Source: Cephalopachus bancanus | Taxonomy: Eukaryota; Chordata; Mammalia; Primates; Tarsiidae | Reading direction: 5' to 3' | DNA length: 64,000 bases | Assembly (NCBI GenBank): GCA_027257055.1 | Contig: JAPVLO010000019.1 | Span: 12,171,001 to 12,235,000, forward strand | Shown here: positions 34,236 to 46,424 of the stretch, one piece after another | How positions within the stretch are numbered: position 1 is the first letter of the stretch | Layout: each line of letters begins with the position of its first letter | Translations under genes and position numbers: made by a program | Notes under the pieces: model-generated | What the model was told of the DNA's origin: nothing | What the model saw: only the letters and a program-made list of their open reading frames with translations | The model's database searches: none

Positions 34236-37200
34236 AAATCCTCCCTACACCCCTAAACCCTGGCAACTGCCGTTATCTTCTCTATTAATAAAATTTCAAT
34301 TTTTAAGAATGCCATATCAATGGAATCATATAGTGCTCAACCTTTGGAGACTGCCTTTCTTCACTCAGTATAAAGATTTTGAGATTAATCCAAATTGTTG
34401 TATGTATTAATATTTCATTCTTTTTATTGCTGATTTCATTTCATGGGTGTACCATAATTTATCTGTTTAGCCATTGAAGGGCATTTGATTGTTTCCAGTT
34501 TGAATATCATAGAGAGAACTGCTATAAATATTCATGAATAGGTTTTTGTGTGGCCATAACTTTTGTTTTTCCAGGGTAAATATATATGAATTGAATGGCT
34601 AGTTGAATGATAGGGTAAATGCTTGTTTAACTTTGTACAAAACTCTTTGCTAGGGTGGCTGTGTAATGTTTTATTCTCACCAGCAATGTATGAATATTCC
34701 AATTTCATCACATTCTTGCTAGCTCTTCATATTGTCAGTAGTTTTTATTTTAGTCATTGTTATAGGTGTGTAGTGAAAATGTATCATGATTTTAATTTTC
34801 ATTCCCCTAACGATTAACGATGTTAAACATCTTTCTGTGTGCCTGTCTGCCTTCTGTATATCCTGTTCACTCATTTTAAAAATCTGATTTTTCTTACTGT
34901 TGAGTTTTGAGTATTCTTTGTATATTCTGAACACAAACTCTTTGTCAGATATGTGAATTGAAAATATTTTTCTGTCAGACTAACATCTCTTTTTTTATCT
35001 TTTGAGCAGCAAAGTTTTTCATGTCCCTGAAGTCCAATTTATTAATATCTTATGAAATGGGTTGTGATTTTGGTGTCATGTCTAAGCATTCCAAGATATT
35101 TCTAGGACCTAACCCAGGTTATAAAAACTTTCTCTTACATATTCTACTAAAAGATTTATAGATTTTTTTACATTTAGACCTATGATACATTCTGAAATAA
35201 TTATTGTATAAGATGTGAAGAATGTCAAAGTTTATTTATTTTTCACACAGATGTCAATATGCTTCAGCACCATTTCTTGAAAAAATATATTTTCTCCATT
35301 GAATTGTCTTTACACGGTTGTCAAAAATCAATTGACCATGTTTGTAGGAGTCTGTTTCTAAAACCTCCATTCTAATTAATTTATCTAAAATGTCAACCCT
35401 TTCACCAATACCAAAGAGTCTTGATTACTGGAGCTTTCAAAATTTTTCTGGCTATTCTATTCCTTTGCTTTTCCATATAAATCTTACATAGACTTGTTGG
35501 CACTTATAAAAATTATTGTGGAAATTTTCATTGAAATTGCAATAAATCTCTAGAACTATTTGAGAACTTATATCTCTTCTATCTTGAGTCCTTGAGTCCC
35601 TGAACATAGTGTCTCTCTCTGTTTATTAAAAGTATAAATTGATTTAATTTTCATCAGTGTATTGTAGCTTTGAACATAGAGATCCTACACATTTTTTAGT
35701 ATATTTATATTCAAGTATGTTACCAAGAAGAGTTATTGCAACTAATATTGCTTTTTAAATATTGGTTTCCAATTGTCCTTTGTTATTATATAAAAAATAC
35801 AATTTACTTTTTGTGTTAATCTTGTATCTTGTGACATTGGTAAACTCACAGCTCACTTATTAGGTTCAGTTGCATATTGGAGTTTCCTTTTTAGCATATT
35901 TCTTGAGATTTTCTACATAGACAATCATGTCATATGTCAATAAAGAAAGTTTTATTTCTTCCATATCTGTATGTGGAAATTTTATTTCCCTTGTTTTATT
36001 GAACTGGAAATTATAATGACATTCTGAATAGGAGTGGTGAGAGTGGTAAATATCATTGCTTTTTTTCTTAAGTTAGAAAAAGCTCAGTCTTTCACAATTA
36101 AGAATTATGCTAGCCATGGGTTTTTTGTTTGTTTGTTTGCGAAAGCAGGATTTATTGAGAGGACAGAAGAGCTCCCACAGTGGGAGGGTACCTGAGGGGG
36201 TTGCTGGGTTTTCTTATAGATATCTATCATCAGGCTGAGAAAATTCTCTTGTAGTCCTAGGTTTCTCAGAGTTTTGCAAATTGTGCTAAAAAATATTTTT
36301 TGCATTTATTGATTTTAACATTTTTTAGATTGTTAATATGATGGAGTGTATTAATTTTCAGATATCAAGCCAATATTGCATACTCATAATGAACTGCACT
36401 TAGTCATGATATCTTATTCTTTTTCATATGTTGGTAAATTTTATTTCTAGTATTTTTTTTGAGAATTTTTGCATCTATATTCATGAGAAATATTGATCTG
36501 AACTTTTCTTATATTGTCCTCATATGCTTTTGTTATCAGAGAAAAGCTAGGCCCATAAAATAAATTAAAATGCCATCTCCTTCCCAAGGTTCTGAAAGAG
36601 ATTGAGTGGAACTGGTGTTATTTCTCATTTAAATATTCATTAGATTTCACCAGTAAAACTATCTTGGTTAGATGCTTTACTTTTGAGTGTTTTTAAACAA
36701 TGAATTCAATTTCTTCAATAGTAATTATACGAGTTTTCCATTCTACATTAGGTAAGTTTTAAGAAATAATGGCTTCTGAGGAATTAGTCCATTTCATATA
36801 AGTTGTTGAATGTGTATAATGTAAAGTTGCTCATAACATTCACATTTTTATTATAACATTAATATCATTATTGACTTTTATGTATTATTATAAAATTAAT
36901 CCTTTTAATGTTTGCATGGCCTGTAGTGTTTCTTCTTTCTCAATTTTGATATTAGTATTTTTTATTTATTGGTTTTAGCAGAAATTTACAAATATTACCG
37001 ATACTTTGAATTGATTTTCTTGATGTTTCACTTCCTTTTATAAATTTCATTAGTTTTTGCACTATATTATTTCACTTGTTCAGCTGGACTTGGGTTTATA
37101 TTTCTTTTTTTCACTAGTTTCTTAAGAGGAAAATTCAGATCACCTCTTTGAGACCATTCTTTTTTAATATAAATTTTTCTCTTGACACAGATTTATATGA

Positions 37201-37632
37201 CATATAAATTTTGAAATATTAAGTTTTAATTTTAATACAGTTTAAAATATTTTCTAACTTTTGGAACCTATATTATATGGTAATGTGCTGTTTAATTCTT
37301 AAGTTTTGGGGGAAAAAATTTTAATATCCTTCTCCTATTGATAACTAGTTGAATTTCATTATTGATAAAGATCATACTTTGGATGGATTAAATTATGTTA
37401 CTTTGTTTATGCCCCAGAATATTATATATGTAGGCAAATGTGTGAACTTGGAAAACAATTTATTTTGTTTTGGCACGAAATATTTTATAATTCAGCAGCT
37501 AGGATTAAGATAGCTGATGAGAAGCCACTACAGTGAGGTTCTCCCATGGAGTGAAACAAAATAGAGAACGTGCCTCAGCACTCAGAGAGGGACAACACAG
37601 CAGCATTACCCCAGTGAGTAGGGACTCCTTCC

Positions 37633-37656
37633 TTATCCCCACCAAGGTGGGGATAA
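37633..37656. repeat. Near-perfect 24-bp palindrome
   Basis: TTATCCCCACC and GGTGGGGATAA are exact reverse complements separated by AA, inside the L1 5'UTR. The related L1 5'UTR at 55.9 kb does not have it. Confidence 0.95.
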
Positions 37657-38299
37657 TTGTACACACGGGTGGGGAGTCTGAGCACTTCTGCTGCCACCCC
37701 CACACAAAACATACAGTAAACTTGGGTAGCCCCCAAGCACTTTCCATCACCTAGGTTGACTGTGTACTTCCTTGGGACAACACAGGTCAACCAGAAAGCT
37801 CACAGCCACCATCACAGATGGCTCTTTTCCACAAGTACCACCTCTTGGTGGAGGATCAACTGGCACAGTCTATTACATGTGATATAATACAGCTTTTAGG
37901 AAGGTCAAATCCCGTACCTCAGCATACACCACTATCCAAGTCACCACGGCCATTCAAGATGCCCTGAGCTTATGCACGTACCCAGCACAGCACTGCTACA
38001 GTTAGCAATTGAAAAATACACCACGCCAAGTTTATATACAACCAAGAAAGCTCTACAGTGTGCCTAGGTCAGTTCCCTGAAAACTCAAGAAGAAATAGTC
38101 TACTCAAATGTGAAAGAACCAGAAAAATGATTCTGATAATATGAAAAATTATTCAACACTTCCCAAAAGATAACACAAACTTTTCAGCAATGGATCCTAA
38201 CAAAAATAAAATATTTGAAATTCCAGATACCGGTTGAATATAAAATTTCTCAACGGGATCCAGGAGAAAGTTGAAACCCAACATTAAAAAATTATTCAG

Positions 38300-38607
38300 A
38301 AGCCGGGCTCAGTGGCTCAGCCTGTAACCCCACGCCTTTGGGAGGCTGAGGTGAGTGGATTGCCTGAGCCCACAGATTCGAGACCCACCTGGGCAGCGAG
38401 ACCTCATCTCTACAATAAATCAAAAAATCAGCCGGGCATGGTAGCGCATACCTGTAATTCCAGCTACTCGGAAGGCTGAGGAAGAAGGATCGCTGGAGCC
38501 CAGCAGGTAGAGGCTGCGGTGGCCGGAAGCGGCCACTGCACTCCAGTCTAGGCAGAGGGAAACTCCAACTCAAAAGAAAAACAAACAAACATAAAAAACC
38601 AAAAAAG
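38300..38607 (+). repeat. Young Alu SINE, lineage-specific type
   Basis: It starts AGCCGGGCTCAGTGGCTCAGCC and is full length, with GGTGGCCGGAAGCGGCCACTG in the right arm and a CAAAA/CAAAC tail. TTATTCAG lies on both sides (38292-38299 and 38608-38615). It interrupts ORF1 of the nested L1, making a third level of insertion. Confidence 0.96.
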
Positions 38608-39975
38608 TTATTCAGGACATGAATGAAAAATTCTCCAAAGAGATGGACACACATTAAAGAACCAAACTGATCTTCGAAATGACAGATTCGTTTAGGAAAG
38701 CACAAAATGCAGTGGAAAGTTTTAACATTAGACTAGAACAAGTAGAAAAAAGATTCTCAGAATGTTAAACATTCTCAACATTGTTAAAATGACTATATTA
38801 CCCAAAGTAATTTATAGATTCAATGTCATTTTTCAGAGAATTACAAGATACAATCCTAAAATTTATTTGGAAACAAAAAAGAGTCAGAGTAGCCAAAGCA
38901 ATCCTAAGCAAAAGAAACAAACCTGGAAGCATTACATTACCTGACTTCAACTTACGCTATAAGACTATAGTAACCAAAACAGCATGGTATTTAGAGAATA
39001 ACAGACACACAGACCATGGTACAGAATGGAGAATCCAGAAATAAACACAAATACCTACAACCAACTGATCTTTGACAAAGTAGACAAAAATATATGCTTG
39101 GGAAAGGACACTCTACTCAACAAATGGTGTTGGGAAAATTGGATAGCTACATGTAGAAAAACAAAATTTAATCCCTATTTCTTCCATATACAAAAATTAG
39201 CTCAAGATGGAACAAGGGACTTAAATGATAGACCTGAAACAATAACAATTCTAGAAGAAAACCTAGGAAAAGCTTTTCTGAACATTTGTCTAGGCAAATA
39301 ATTTATGACTAAAATTCAAAAAGCAAATGCAGCATAAACAAAAATAAATTAGAAGGGCTTAATTAAATTAAAAAGTTTTGCACAGTAAAAGAAGTAATCA
39401 ACAGAGTAAATAGGCAACTTACAGAATGGGAGCTGTTCATAGATTATACATCTGACAAAGGACTAATATACAGAATCAATAAAATATTCAAACAAATCAG
39501 CAAGAAAACACAAATAATCCCTTTTAAAAAGTGGGCAAATCACATGAACAGGGATCTCTCAAAAGAAGATGTATAAATGGCCAACAAACATGAAAAAATG
39601 CTCATCATTACTAATCTTCAGGGAAATGCAAATTAAAACCACAATGAAATATCACCTCATATCAATCAGAATGGCCATTATTTAAAAAAAAAACAATAGA
39701 TGTTGGTGTGGATATGGTAACAAGGGGATACTTATACATTGTTGGTAGGAGTATGAATTAGTACAACCTCTAAGGAAATCAGTATGGAAATATCTCAAAG
39801 AACTAAAAGTAGATCTACCATTTAATTCAGCAATCCCACTATTATGTAACTGTCCAAAGGATCAGAGGTCATTATACAGAAAAGACATCTGAATTCATGT
39901 TTATTGCAACATGAGTCATAGTTGTGAGGATGTGGAATCAACCTAAATGCTCATCAGCTGATCAGTGAATAATGA

Positions 39976-40075
39976 ATATATGTGTGAATGTGTATAGTGT
40001 GCATATGTGTGCATCTGAATATGTGTATATACATGTATATATATGTATGTGTGTGTGATATATCTATGTATAAGG
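39976..40075. repeat. TG/TATG-rich low-complexity tract
   Basis: Alternating TATGTGTG and TATATG motifs in the 3' part of the nested L1. Confidence 0.75.
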
Positions 40076-42340
40076 GAATACTGTTAAGTCATAAAAAAGA
40101 ATGAAATAATGTTTTTATGCAGCAACTTGGATGAAGTTGGAAAATATAATCTTAAGCAAACTAACATAGGAATGGAAAATAAAACATTGCATGTTCTCAC
40201 TTTTAATTGGGAGCTAAATTAAAGATCTGCAAAGGCATATAGAATGGTATAATGAACACTGGAGACTCAGAAAGGGAAGTTGAAAGAGGTGGAGGGATAA
40301 AAATATCACCTTTCGGTTACAGTGTGCACAGCTGGGGTGCCTGCTTTACTTAAAGCCCAGGATTCTTTGCCACTATACAATGCCAAAATTATCTGTACCC
40401 CTTAAAGCTAATGAAATAAGTCAATCAATAAATGAAATATTGTAAATTGACAGGTAGACTCATTTAGTTTCTGATGTTGCTCAGTTCTGTTATATCCTTG
40501 ATTTTCCATCTGTTAGTTCTTTTGCTAACTAAAAATGGGGTGCTAACTATATTCCTAACTATAGTTGTGAATGTGTCTATTTCTAAGTGTTATCAATTTT
40601 TACTTCATGTATTTTGAACTTGTGTTTTTAGGGACATACGCATTTAGAATGACTATATCTTCATAATGAATTTACCCTTTAATGCAATTTCTCTTTATCC
40701 TTGGTCATTTATTTTGTTGTTGCTCTGAAGTCTACCTTTATGTGATATCAATATATTCACTACAACTGTCTTTGAATTTATGTTTGCATAGTATATCTCT
40801 TTATTTCCGCTTATTATTATCTGCCTATATCATCATGTTTGAAATGAGTTTGCTGTAGACAGCATATAGTTTACTCATTTTTAATCCATTCTAACAGTCT
40901 GTCTTTTAAGTCTTGTGTTAAAATCATTTACATTTAATGTATTCATATGCATGTAATTGATAAGAATGGATTTAAATCTATCATTTAATTATTTTATTAT
41001 TAATATTTGGGTTTTTTTCCCACTCTAACTTTATATATCATTTTTACTGATGGTTCTTGGGATTGCAAAATGCACATTTAACTTGCTCTAGTCTAAACTT
41101 AGTATTTACCAATTCAAGTGGAATGTAGAAAACTTACCACAATAGAGGTCCCTTTTTCATCTTCTTTTTATGCTGTAGCTATTGTATGTTACATGTATAT
41201 TAATTGAAACCCCATCAGACAATGTTATAATTTTTGCTTTCAACTTTCAAACATGTTTTAAAGAACTGAAGAGTAGAATAGTCTATTATTACATATATCT
41301 ACCTATTTATCATTTATTTTACTCTTCCTCCATTATTAATGTTCCAAATATCCTTCTACTATCATTTTCCTTCTTCATAAATAACTTGCTTTAGCAATGC
41401 TTTTAAAATAAGTCCAATGAGAAGGAATTCTTTTCGTTTCACCCCATCCAATAATACCCTTACTTTATCATTCCTGAAGTATAGTTTAATTTCACTGGAA
41501 ATATAATTCTGGGTTGACTGTTTTGCTTTTTTTCATTCAAATCTGCTTTGGTGTCTATAATATCTAACAAGAAATCTGAAGTCATTCAAATTATTGTTTC
41601 CCTGCTGGTAATGTGTTGTTTTCCTTTTACTGTTTTTAAGACTTTTCCCCCTGTCTTTAGTTTAATTACAATTCTATAAGTGTACATTTATTTGGATTTA
41701 TCTTACTTGGAATCTGCTGAACTTCTTAAATATGTTGATTTACTATTTTCTCCAATCTTGGGAAGTTTTCAGTCATTATTTCTTCATAGATTGATCGTTT
41801 TGTTTTCTTTCATTTTTGCTGTTTGCTGTGATGCACACTCTTTCTTCTCTTCTAATACTCCAGTGACACAAGTGTTAGATCTTTTAATACTGTTTCAATG
41901 GTCCCTGAGACTATTAAAATTTTTCCTCTGATGTTCAGATCGGAAATTATTGTTTCATCTTCAAGTCCACTGACTATTACTCATTCTATTGTGACCAACC
42001 TGTAAGGTTTTTACTTTCGTTGTTGTATTATTTACTTCTAAGTTTTCCTTTTTTCCTTTATATTCCATTTATTTGCTAAAATTGTCTATCTTTTTGTTTT
42101 AAGAGCACTTGTCTCTCTTATTGAAACATATTATATAGTACTTTAAAGACTTTGTCAAACAATTTCAATTTCTGTGTCATCATAGAGTTGGCATCTGTTT
42201 ATTTCCTTTTCCACGTTAGTTAGAATATACTGGTTTCTCGTATGCCAAATAAGTTTACATTATATCCTGAGTGCTGTAAATATTATGTTATGAGACTACT
42301 TTAAATTTAATTTAATGAAGAATGTTAGTATTTTTGTTTT

Positions 42341-42767
42341 AGCAAGCCATAAACATTGTTTAGTTTCAGCCATAAATTTAAAACACTTCAATGTCTTTGA
42401 TGTGCCCTGCCCCTCTCCCCAGTGGAACCTGGACCAAGCTGATGAAGTGTTTTTAAGGTCTGTCCCATGTATGCAACATATATTGTCATTATGAGACTTG
42501 GGTAATGATTTGCTGCGTATTTCAGTTCTTGAAACTTTGGTATTTTGTTTACCATTAGATCTATGCATGGGCAGCTCAGGAGTGAGCACAAGAATTATAA
42601 ACCACATTATTAGGTCACTTTTTTAACTTTGGGGTCCCCTTTTTAGCCTCTGATGCAAAAGAAAGTTGGTGTATTTACCTTTTATTGTTGCATACTTTCC
42701 TCAAATGTAGTCATGTCTTAAGCTAAGGGACAATAGGACAGAAAAAGAGGTAGAAAAAAAAAACAAG
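42341..42767. other. No gene recognised
   Basis: It may be a decayed continuation of the antisense L1M 5' end; I cannot confirm that. A 103-codon minus-strand frame at 42296-42607 has no recognisable domain. Confidence 0.35.
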
Positions 42768-42873
42768 TCCAGCAGAACAAGGCTGTGGGGGCCTTGAGCA
42801 TGCCACTGCACTCCAGCCTGGGTGGCAAGAGTGAGACTCCAACTAAAAATAAAACAACACAAAACAAAACAGC
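42768..42873 (+). repeat. Alu SINE, 3' third only
   Basis: CCAGCAGAACAAGGCTGTGGGGGCC through CCACTGCACTCCAGCC and GACTCCAACTAAAA is the right-arm end of a 5'-truncated Alu, with an A-rich tail of AAAAC units. Confidence 0.93.
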
Positions 42874-43801
42874 ATTGCTCCCGTCCTCTTATACCACAGC
42901 TCCTCTGAATAGAGAGGAAGTTTCTTTCTCGAAATAGTAGATGACTTTCTGTCCTTGATGCCATCACTGTCACTGCCGGAGGGACTCTTGTCTACTCCTC
43001 AAATTGAAACCAGAGGACTTCTAGAAATCTCTCTGCCAATGCAGAAGTCCACTTATGGGTTTCAGATGCCTTGAGTTCAGACTGGTATATACAATAAGGG
43101 GAAATATAGTAAACTCACAGCTTTTTCAGTGGTACTTGCATTCTCATTTTCTTTTCCAAAGCATTTGCTATAATTTACTTTTAAGAGCTATTCTATGCAT
43201 TCTGCCCTATTTCTACAGCTACATTCAGTAGTACAAAGAGGGGTGGTAATGGAGTATGCTTACTTTATCTTACCCAGAACTGCACTCCACTAATTAGCAT
43301 TTTTTTAAATTCTACAATATTCTACAAGAGACCTCTTTAACTGTTTTAACCCATATTTCCTTAAACACATTTATCCTCAGAACCCAATTTTTACTAAATA
43401 TATGCGAACAGCTTGCAGAACCATTATTCCTCAAGCATGCATTTTCAAAAGTACTATTCTAAACTAAAACCAGTAATTTAATACAAATTTTAAACTATTG
43501 TAGTCTAATTATATAACTACTGGGAAAATAAATAGATGACAATCATGTGACATTATCAACTTACTTGACAAGATCTGTGTTTAGGAAAATAATGCCTTCA
43601 TAGAGGCTGTATTTAAGAATCCCAACACTACATGTAGATCTGCCTATGATTCACTTAACACCTGTTATTCAATGTATTCGAATATTAATATTCTAATATA
43701 AAAGTGGACTTAGAACCATTATCAATTTAGCTCTCCGTGTTGATTCTATAAATAGTCTTCACCTGACTCACGTACTACATCGTTATATGACTCATTTATG
43801 T
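42874..43801. other. No gene recognised
   Basis: Nothing recognisable between the two Alus. Confidence 0.4.
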
Positions 43802-43816
43802 AAGAATACAGTGACA

Positions 43817-44104
43817 GCCGGGCTCGGTGGCTCAGCCTGTAATCCCGAGCCTTTGGGAGGCTGAGGTGAGTGGATTCGCCTGAGCCCGCGGGTTCGAGAC
43901 CCTCCTGGGCAGCGAGCCCTCATCTCTACAATAAATCAAAAAAAATCAGCCGGGCGTGGTAGCATATGCCTGTAATTCCGGCTACTTGGAAGGCTGAGGC
44001 GGAAGGATCACTGGAGCCCAGCAGGTCGAGGCTGCGGTGGCCGGGAGTGGCCACTGCACTCCAGTCTGGGCGACAGAGTGAGACTCCAACTCAAAAAAAA
44101 AAAA
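43817..44104 (+). repeat. Youngest-looking Alu SINE, perfect 15-bp duplication
   Basis: It starts GCCGGGCTCGGTGGCTCAGCC, keeps CCTGAGCCCGCGGGTTCGAG (Pol III B-box region) and many CpGs, has GGTGGCCGGGAGTGGCCACTG in its right arm, and ends in a nearly pure A tail. A perfect 15-bp duplication, AAGAATACAGTGACA, lies at 43802-43816 and 44105-44119. Retained CpGs and the perfect duplication mark it as the youngest insertion in the window. Confidence 0.98.
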
Positions 44105-44335
44105 AAGAATACAGTGACAGTGTCAAAATATAATAAGAGAAAGTAGGGCTTCAAGAGCCATCATTATGCATGCATCCACCCAGTACTATCCTACAAGCAT
44201 GTGAACAGTGGATCCTCTAATTTTATATTTCTACCACACAGAGGCACCTATCAAAAGGATCCTAGTATTTTTTCCATTTTAGGAAGAAACGCATACAAAG
44301 ACAGATGAACAGACGTCATTTAACTGAACAACTTA

Positions 44336-44666
44336 CAGATGCTCCTCAACTTATGATGGGATTACATCCCAAAAAATCCACTGTACATTGAAAATGTCTT
44401 AAGTTGGACATGTACTTAATGCACTTAACCTACCAAACATCATAGCATAGCTTAGCCTACCTTAATCATGCTCAGAACACTTAAATTAGCCTACAATTGG
44501 GCAGAATTATCTAACACATAGTCCATTTTATAATAAAAATAAAATAACAATTACAAAATAAAAGATCAAAATTTGAAGTATGATTTCTATCAAATGCATT
44601 TCACTTTTGCATAATCATAAAGTTGAAAAGTTGTGAGTTTAACCACTGGAAATTGGGGATTGTCTG
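44336..44666 (+). mobile_element. Tigger-type MITE (non-autonomous DNA transposon)
   Basis: Terminal inverted repeats CAGATGCTCCTCAACTTA at the left and the complementary AAATTGGGGATTGTCTG at the right. TA dinucleotides flank it (44334-44335 and 44667-44668). At 331 bp with no coding capacity, it is a pogo/Tigger-type internally deleted family that relies on another element's transposase. The exact family name is not certain. Confidence 0.9.
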
Positions 44667-44668
44667 TA

Positions 44669-45430
44669 TTTCTATTTATGGCACATGAACGACTGAATGA
44701 CTTTTCTTGTCCTAGACACCTAAAATATCCTTTGACTTCTTTTGTGAAACCCTACAAATACCTGCACTACTGATTCTTAGTGATCTTTCAAAAAGACTCA
44801 CAATTTGATTTAGGCCAATTTGTCTTATCAGTAATCAATCCAGAGATGATGACATAAAGTATTGTTTTATGTAATATCCTTTCACCATAAAGCATAAAAC
44901 AGAATTTCTCTTGTTGGCAACCCAGCATCTGTTATTAACAGATGGGCTTACCCAGATACAGTGTACAAAGCTATATTAAATAACAAGTGCTTTCTTAGAG
45001 TTGTTTTAGATGTTCTGATTTTCACAGCACTTTTATAGTAAGAATTTTACTTTTTTGTACCTGAGGGTTTTTTTGGGGGAGGGTGAGATCTACATTTTTT
45101 TTGTCTAAGAAATACTGATTTCCAGTGTACTTGTTTCTCTCTTTGAAATGCTAACTGTACAAAGATGCAATGTGTGTGTGTATGTTTGTGCGTGTGTGTA
45201 TTTTATAAATATAAAGCCTTTTTAATTTGTTCTTAAGATCTCTCTCTGAAGAGTGACTATAAAGTTTAGCCCTGCTGTGATAAGGATCCTGGGGGAAGTT
45301 GTTGTAGATGTTTACAGTGTTCCTTCCATGTGATACGTCTTTATCCTGGTGCCTAAGTGTTGGGCCATGACCAACAACTTGTCTCCCTCTCACAGGAAAT
45401 GTGTTTATACCGGTAGACAACTTTGTGGCT
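44669..45430. other. No gene recognised
   Basis: Unrecognised. A short TG-rich tract lies at 45172-45200. Confidence 0.4.
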
Positions 45431-45960
45431 CTTGTCTGACTAGTGTTTGAATTATTCCTACCAAGATAACCACTCTCCAGTAGATCCCTGACCAGGAAAA
45501 GTTAGGTTTAAGTGTATTGGTCAGGTAGGACACAGAAGAAGCAGTACAAAAAAACACATGAAATAACAGAAGCATTTTTTTTACTTGCAGATCCCAGAGA
45601 GAAGAGGGATGTAGACCCTTCAGGACCAATGGGAAAAGGAGAGCCATCTGAGACACATAAGCTCAATCAGTGGGTGGAGATCAAAAGACAGAAAAAGGGA
45701 AAAACCTGTGGGTGAAAGCCTTTATTGGGGTTCAATAAAGGTAGGATTCTCATGGGGAATTCTAATTCGTGAGTATAGAAAAAGAGTTCTCTAGAGCCAC
45801 ACAATGACTGAGAGGTGGGCACCATGGCATATCTGGTTGGTCCATGTAGAATATGGGAGTCAGTGGGGCAAGACAAGGAGGTTGTAACTCACTGTATCCC
45901 AGGAAGGTGGTCACCAGGAGGCAATTGGATAATGCAGATTTCTGGATCAATCATATTGAA
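45431..45960 (-). mobile_element. Possible LTR, antisense
   Basis: On the minus strand, CCCCAATAAAGGCTTTCACCCACAGG (45706-45731) has a polyadenylation signal followed by a pyrimidine-rich segment, as in a retroviral R-U5 passage. The upstream text is T/C-rich with no coding sense. I cannot place the ends or the family. It may be other repeat DNA. Confidence 0.3.
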
Positions 45961-46106
45961 GAAGTGGGAGAAAGTGAAGAACTAGAAACTGTATCAAGCA
46001 TGACTAAGCCCTGTTTCTAGTATGAGAAAGTTAAATATATATTCAAAATTGATGTCTATGAAACATAAAATTACAAGAATTCACTAGAATATGTGTGGTG
46101 CCACAA

Positions 46107-46424
46107 TGTCTTTATCAGTTTGGGCTGCTACAGCAAGTTACCATAGACTGGGCGGCTTAAACAACAAACACTTATTTCACACAGCTCTGGAAGGTAGGAA
46201 GTCCAAGATCTGGTGTCTGGTGAAGGCCTTCTTCCTGATTTTTAGGTAGCTTTCTTCTTCTTTTGTCATCACATGCTGGAAAATAGAGAGAACCATGTCT
46301 CATCAATCCCATGATGTCAGCCCCACCCTCATGACCTAAACCTAATTACCTCCCAAACCCCACCTCCAAATGGTAAGATGTCAACATGTGAATTTGGGGG
46401 GATATAAACATTCAGTCCATAACA
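46107..46424 (-). mobile_element. MaLR (MLT1/MST-type) solo LTR
   Basis: On the minus strand it starts TGTTATGGACTGAATG (46424), has AGGTCATGAGGGTGG and AAATAAGTGTTTGTTG near its 3' end, and ends at 46107. It is a complete but shortened (318 bp) ERVL-MaLR LTR. There are no internal sequences. A convincing target duplication is not visible. Confidence 0.88.

Larger units (their letters stand above)
37485..40440 (+). mobile_element. Sense L1 nested in the antisense L1M, internally deleted
   Basis: 5'UTR (37485-38120) is related to the one at 55.3 kb: both share a CAGCAGC...TTACCC block, AGTCACCACGGCC/AGTCACTTTGGCC and the CACAGC...GCAATTGA region. ORF1 start follows (38130-38760) with ATTCTCCAAAGAGA, split by an Alu. 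At about 38765 the text jumps to late ORF2 (...LPKVIYRFN..., then LPDFNLRY and KNICLGKDTLLNKWCWENW at 39026-39301). It ends with a 3'UTR at about 40440. The middle of ORF1 and most of ORF2 are gone. Confidence 0.82.
33905..42340 (-). mobile_element. Old L1M, near full span, antisense, split by a younger L1
   Basis: Reading the minus strand from about 42340 to 33905 gives 5'UTR-like text, ORF1 and inter-ORF spacer (41.0-42.1 kb), ORF2 endonuclease region (about 40.45-41.0 kb and 36.9-37.5 kb), reverse transcriptase region (35.9-36.8 kb) and the ORF2 C-terminal and 3' region (33.9-35.8 kb). It is split at about 37485-40440 by a sense L1, and a MIR at 34085-34235 lies within its 3' end. All frames are broken. 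Confidence 0.75.

Noticed and set aside
38292..38705. 137-codon minus-strand frame
   Set aside because: It runs over the antisense of an Alu (typical LSWSFPLPRLECSG and [13 protein letters not shown] translations).
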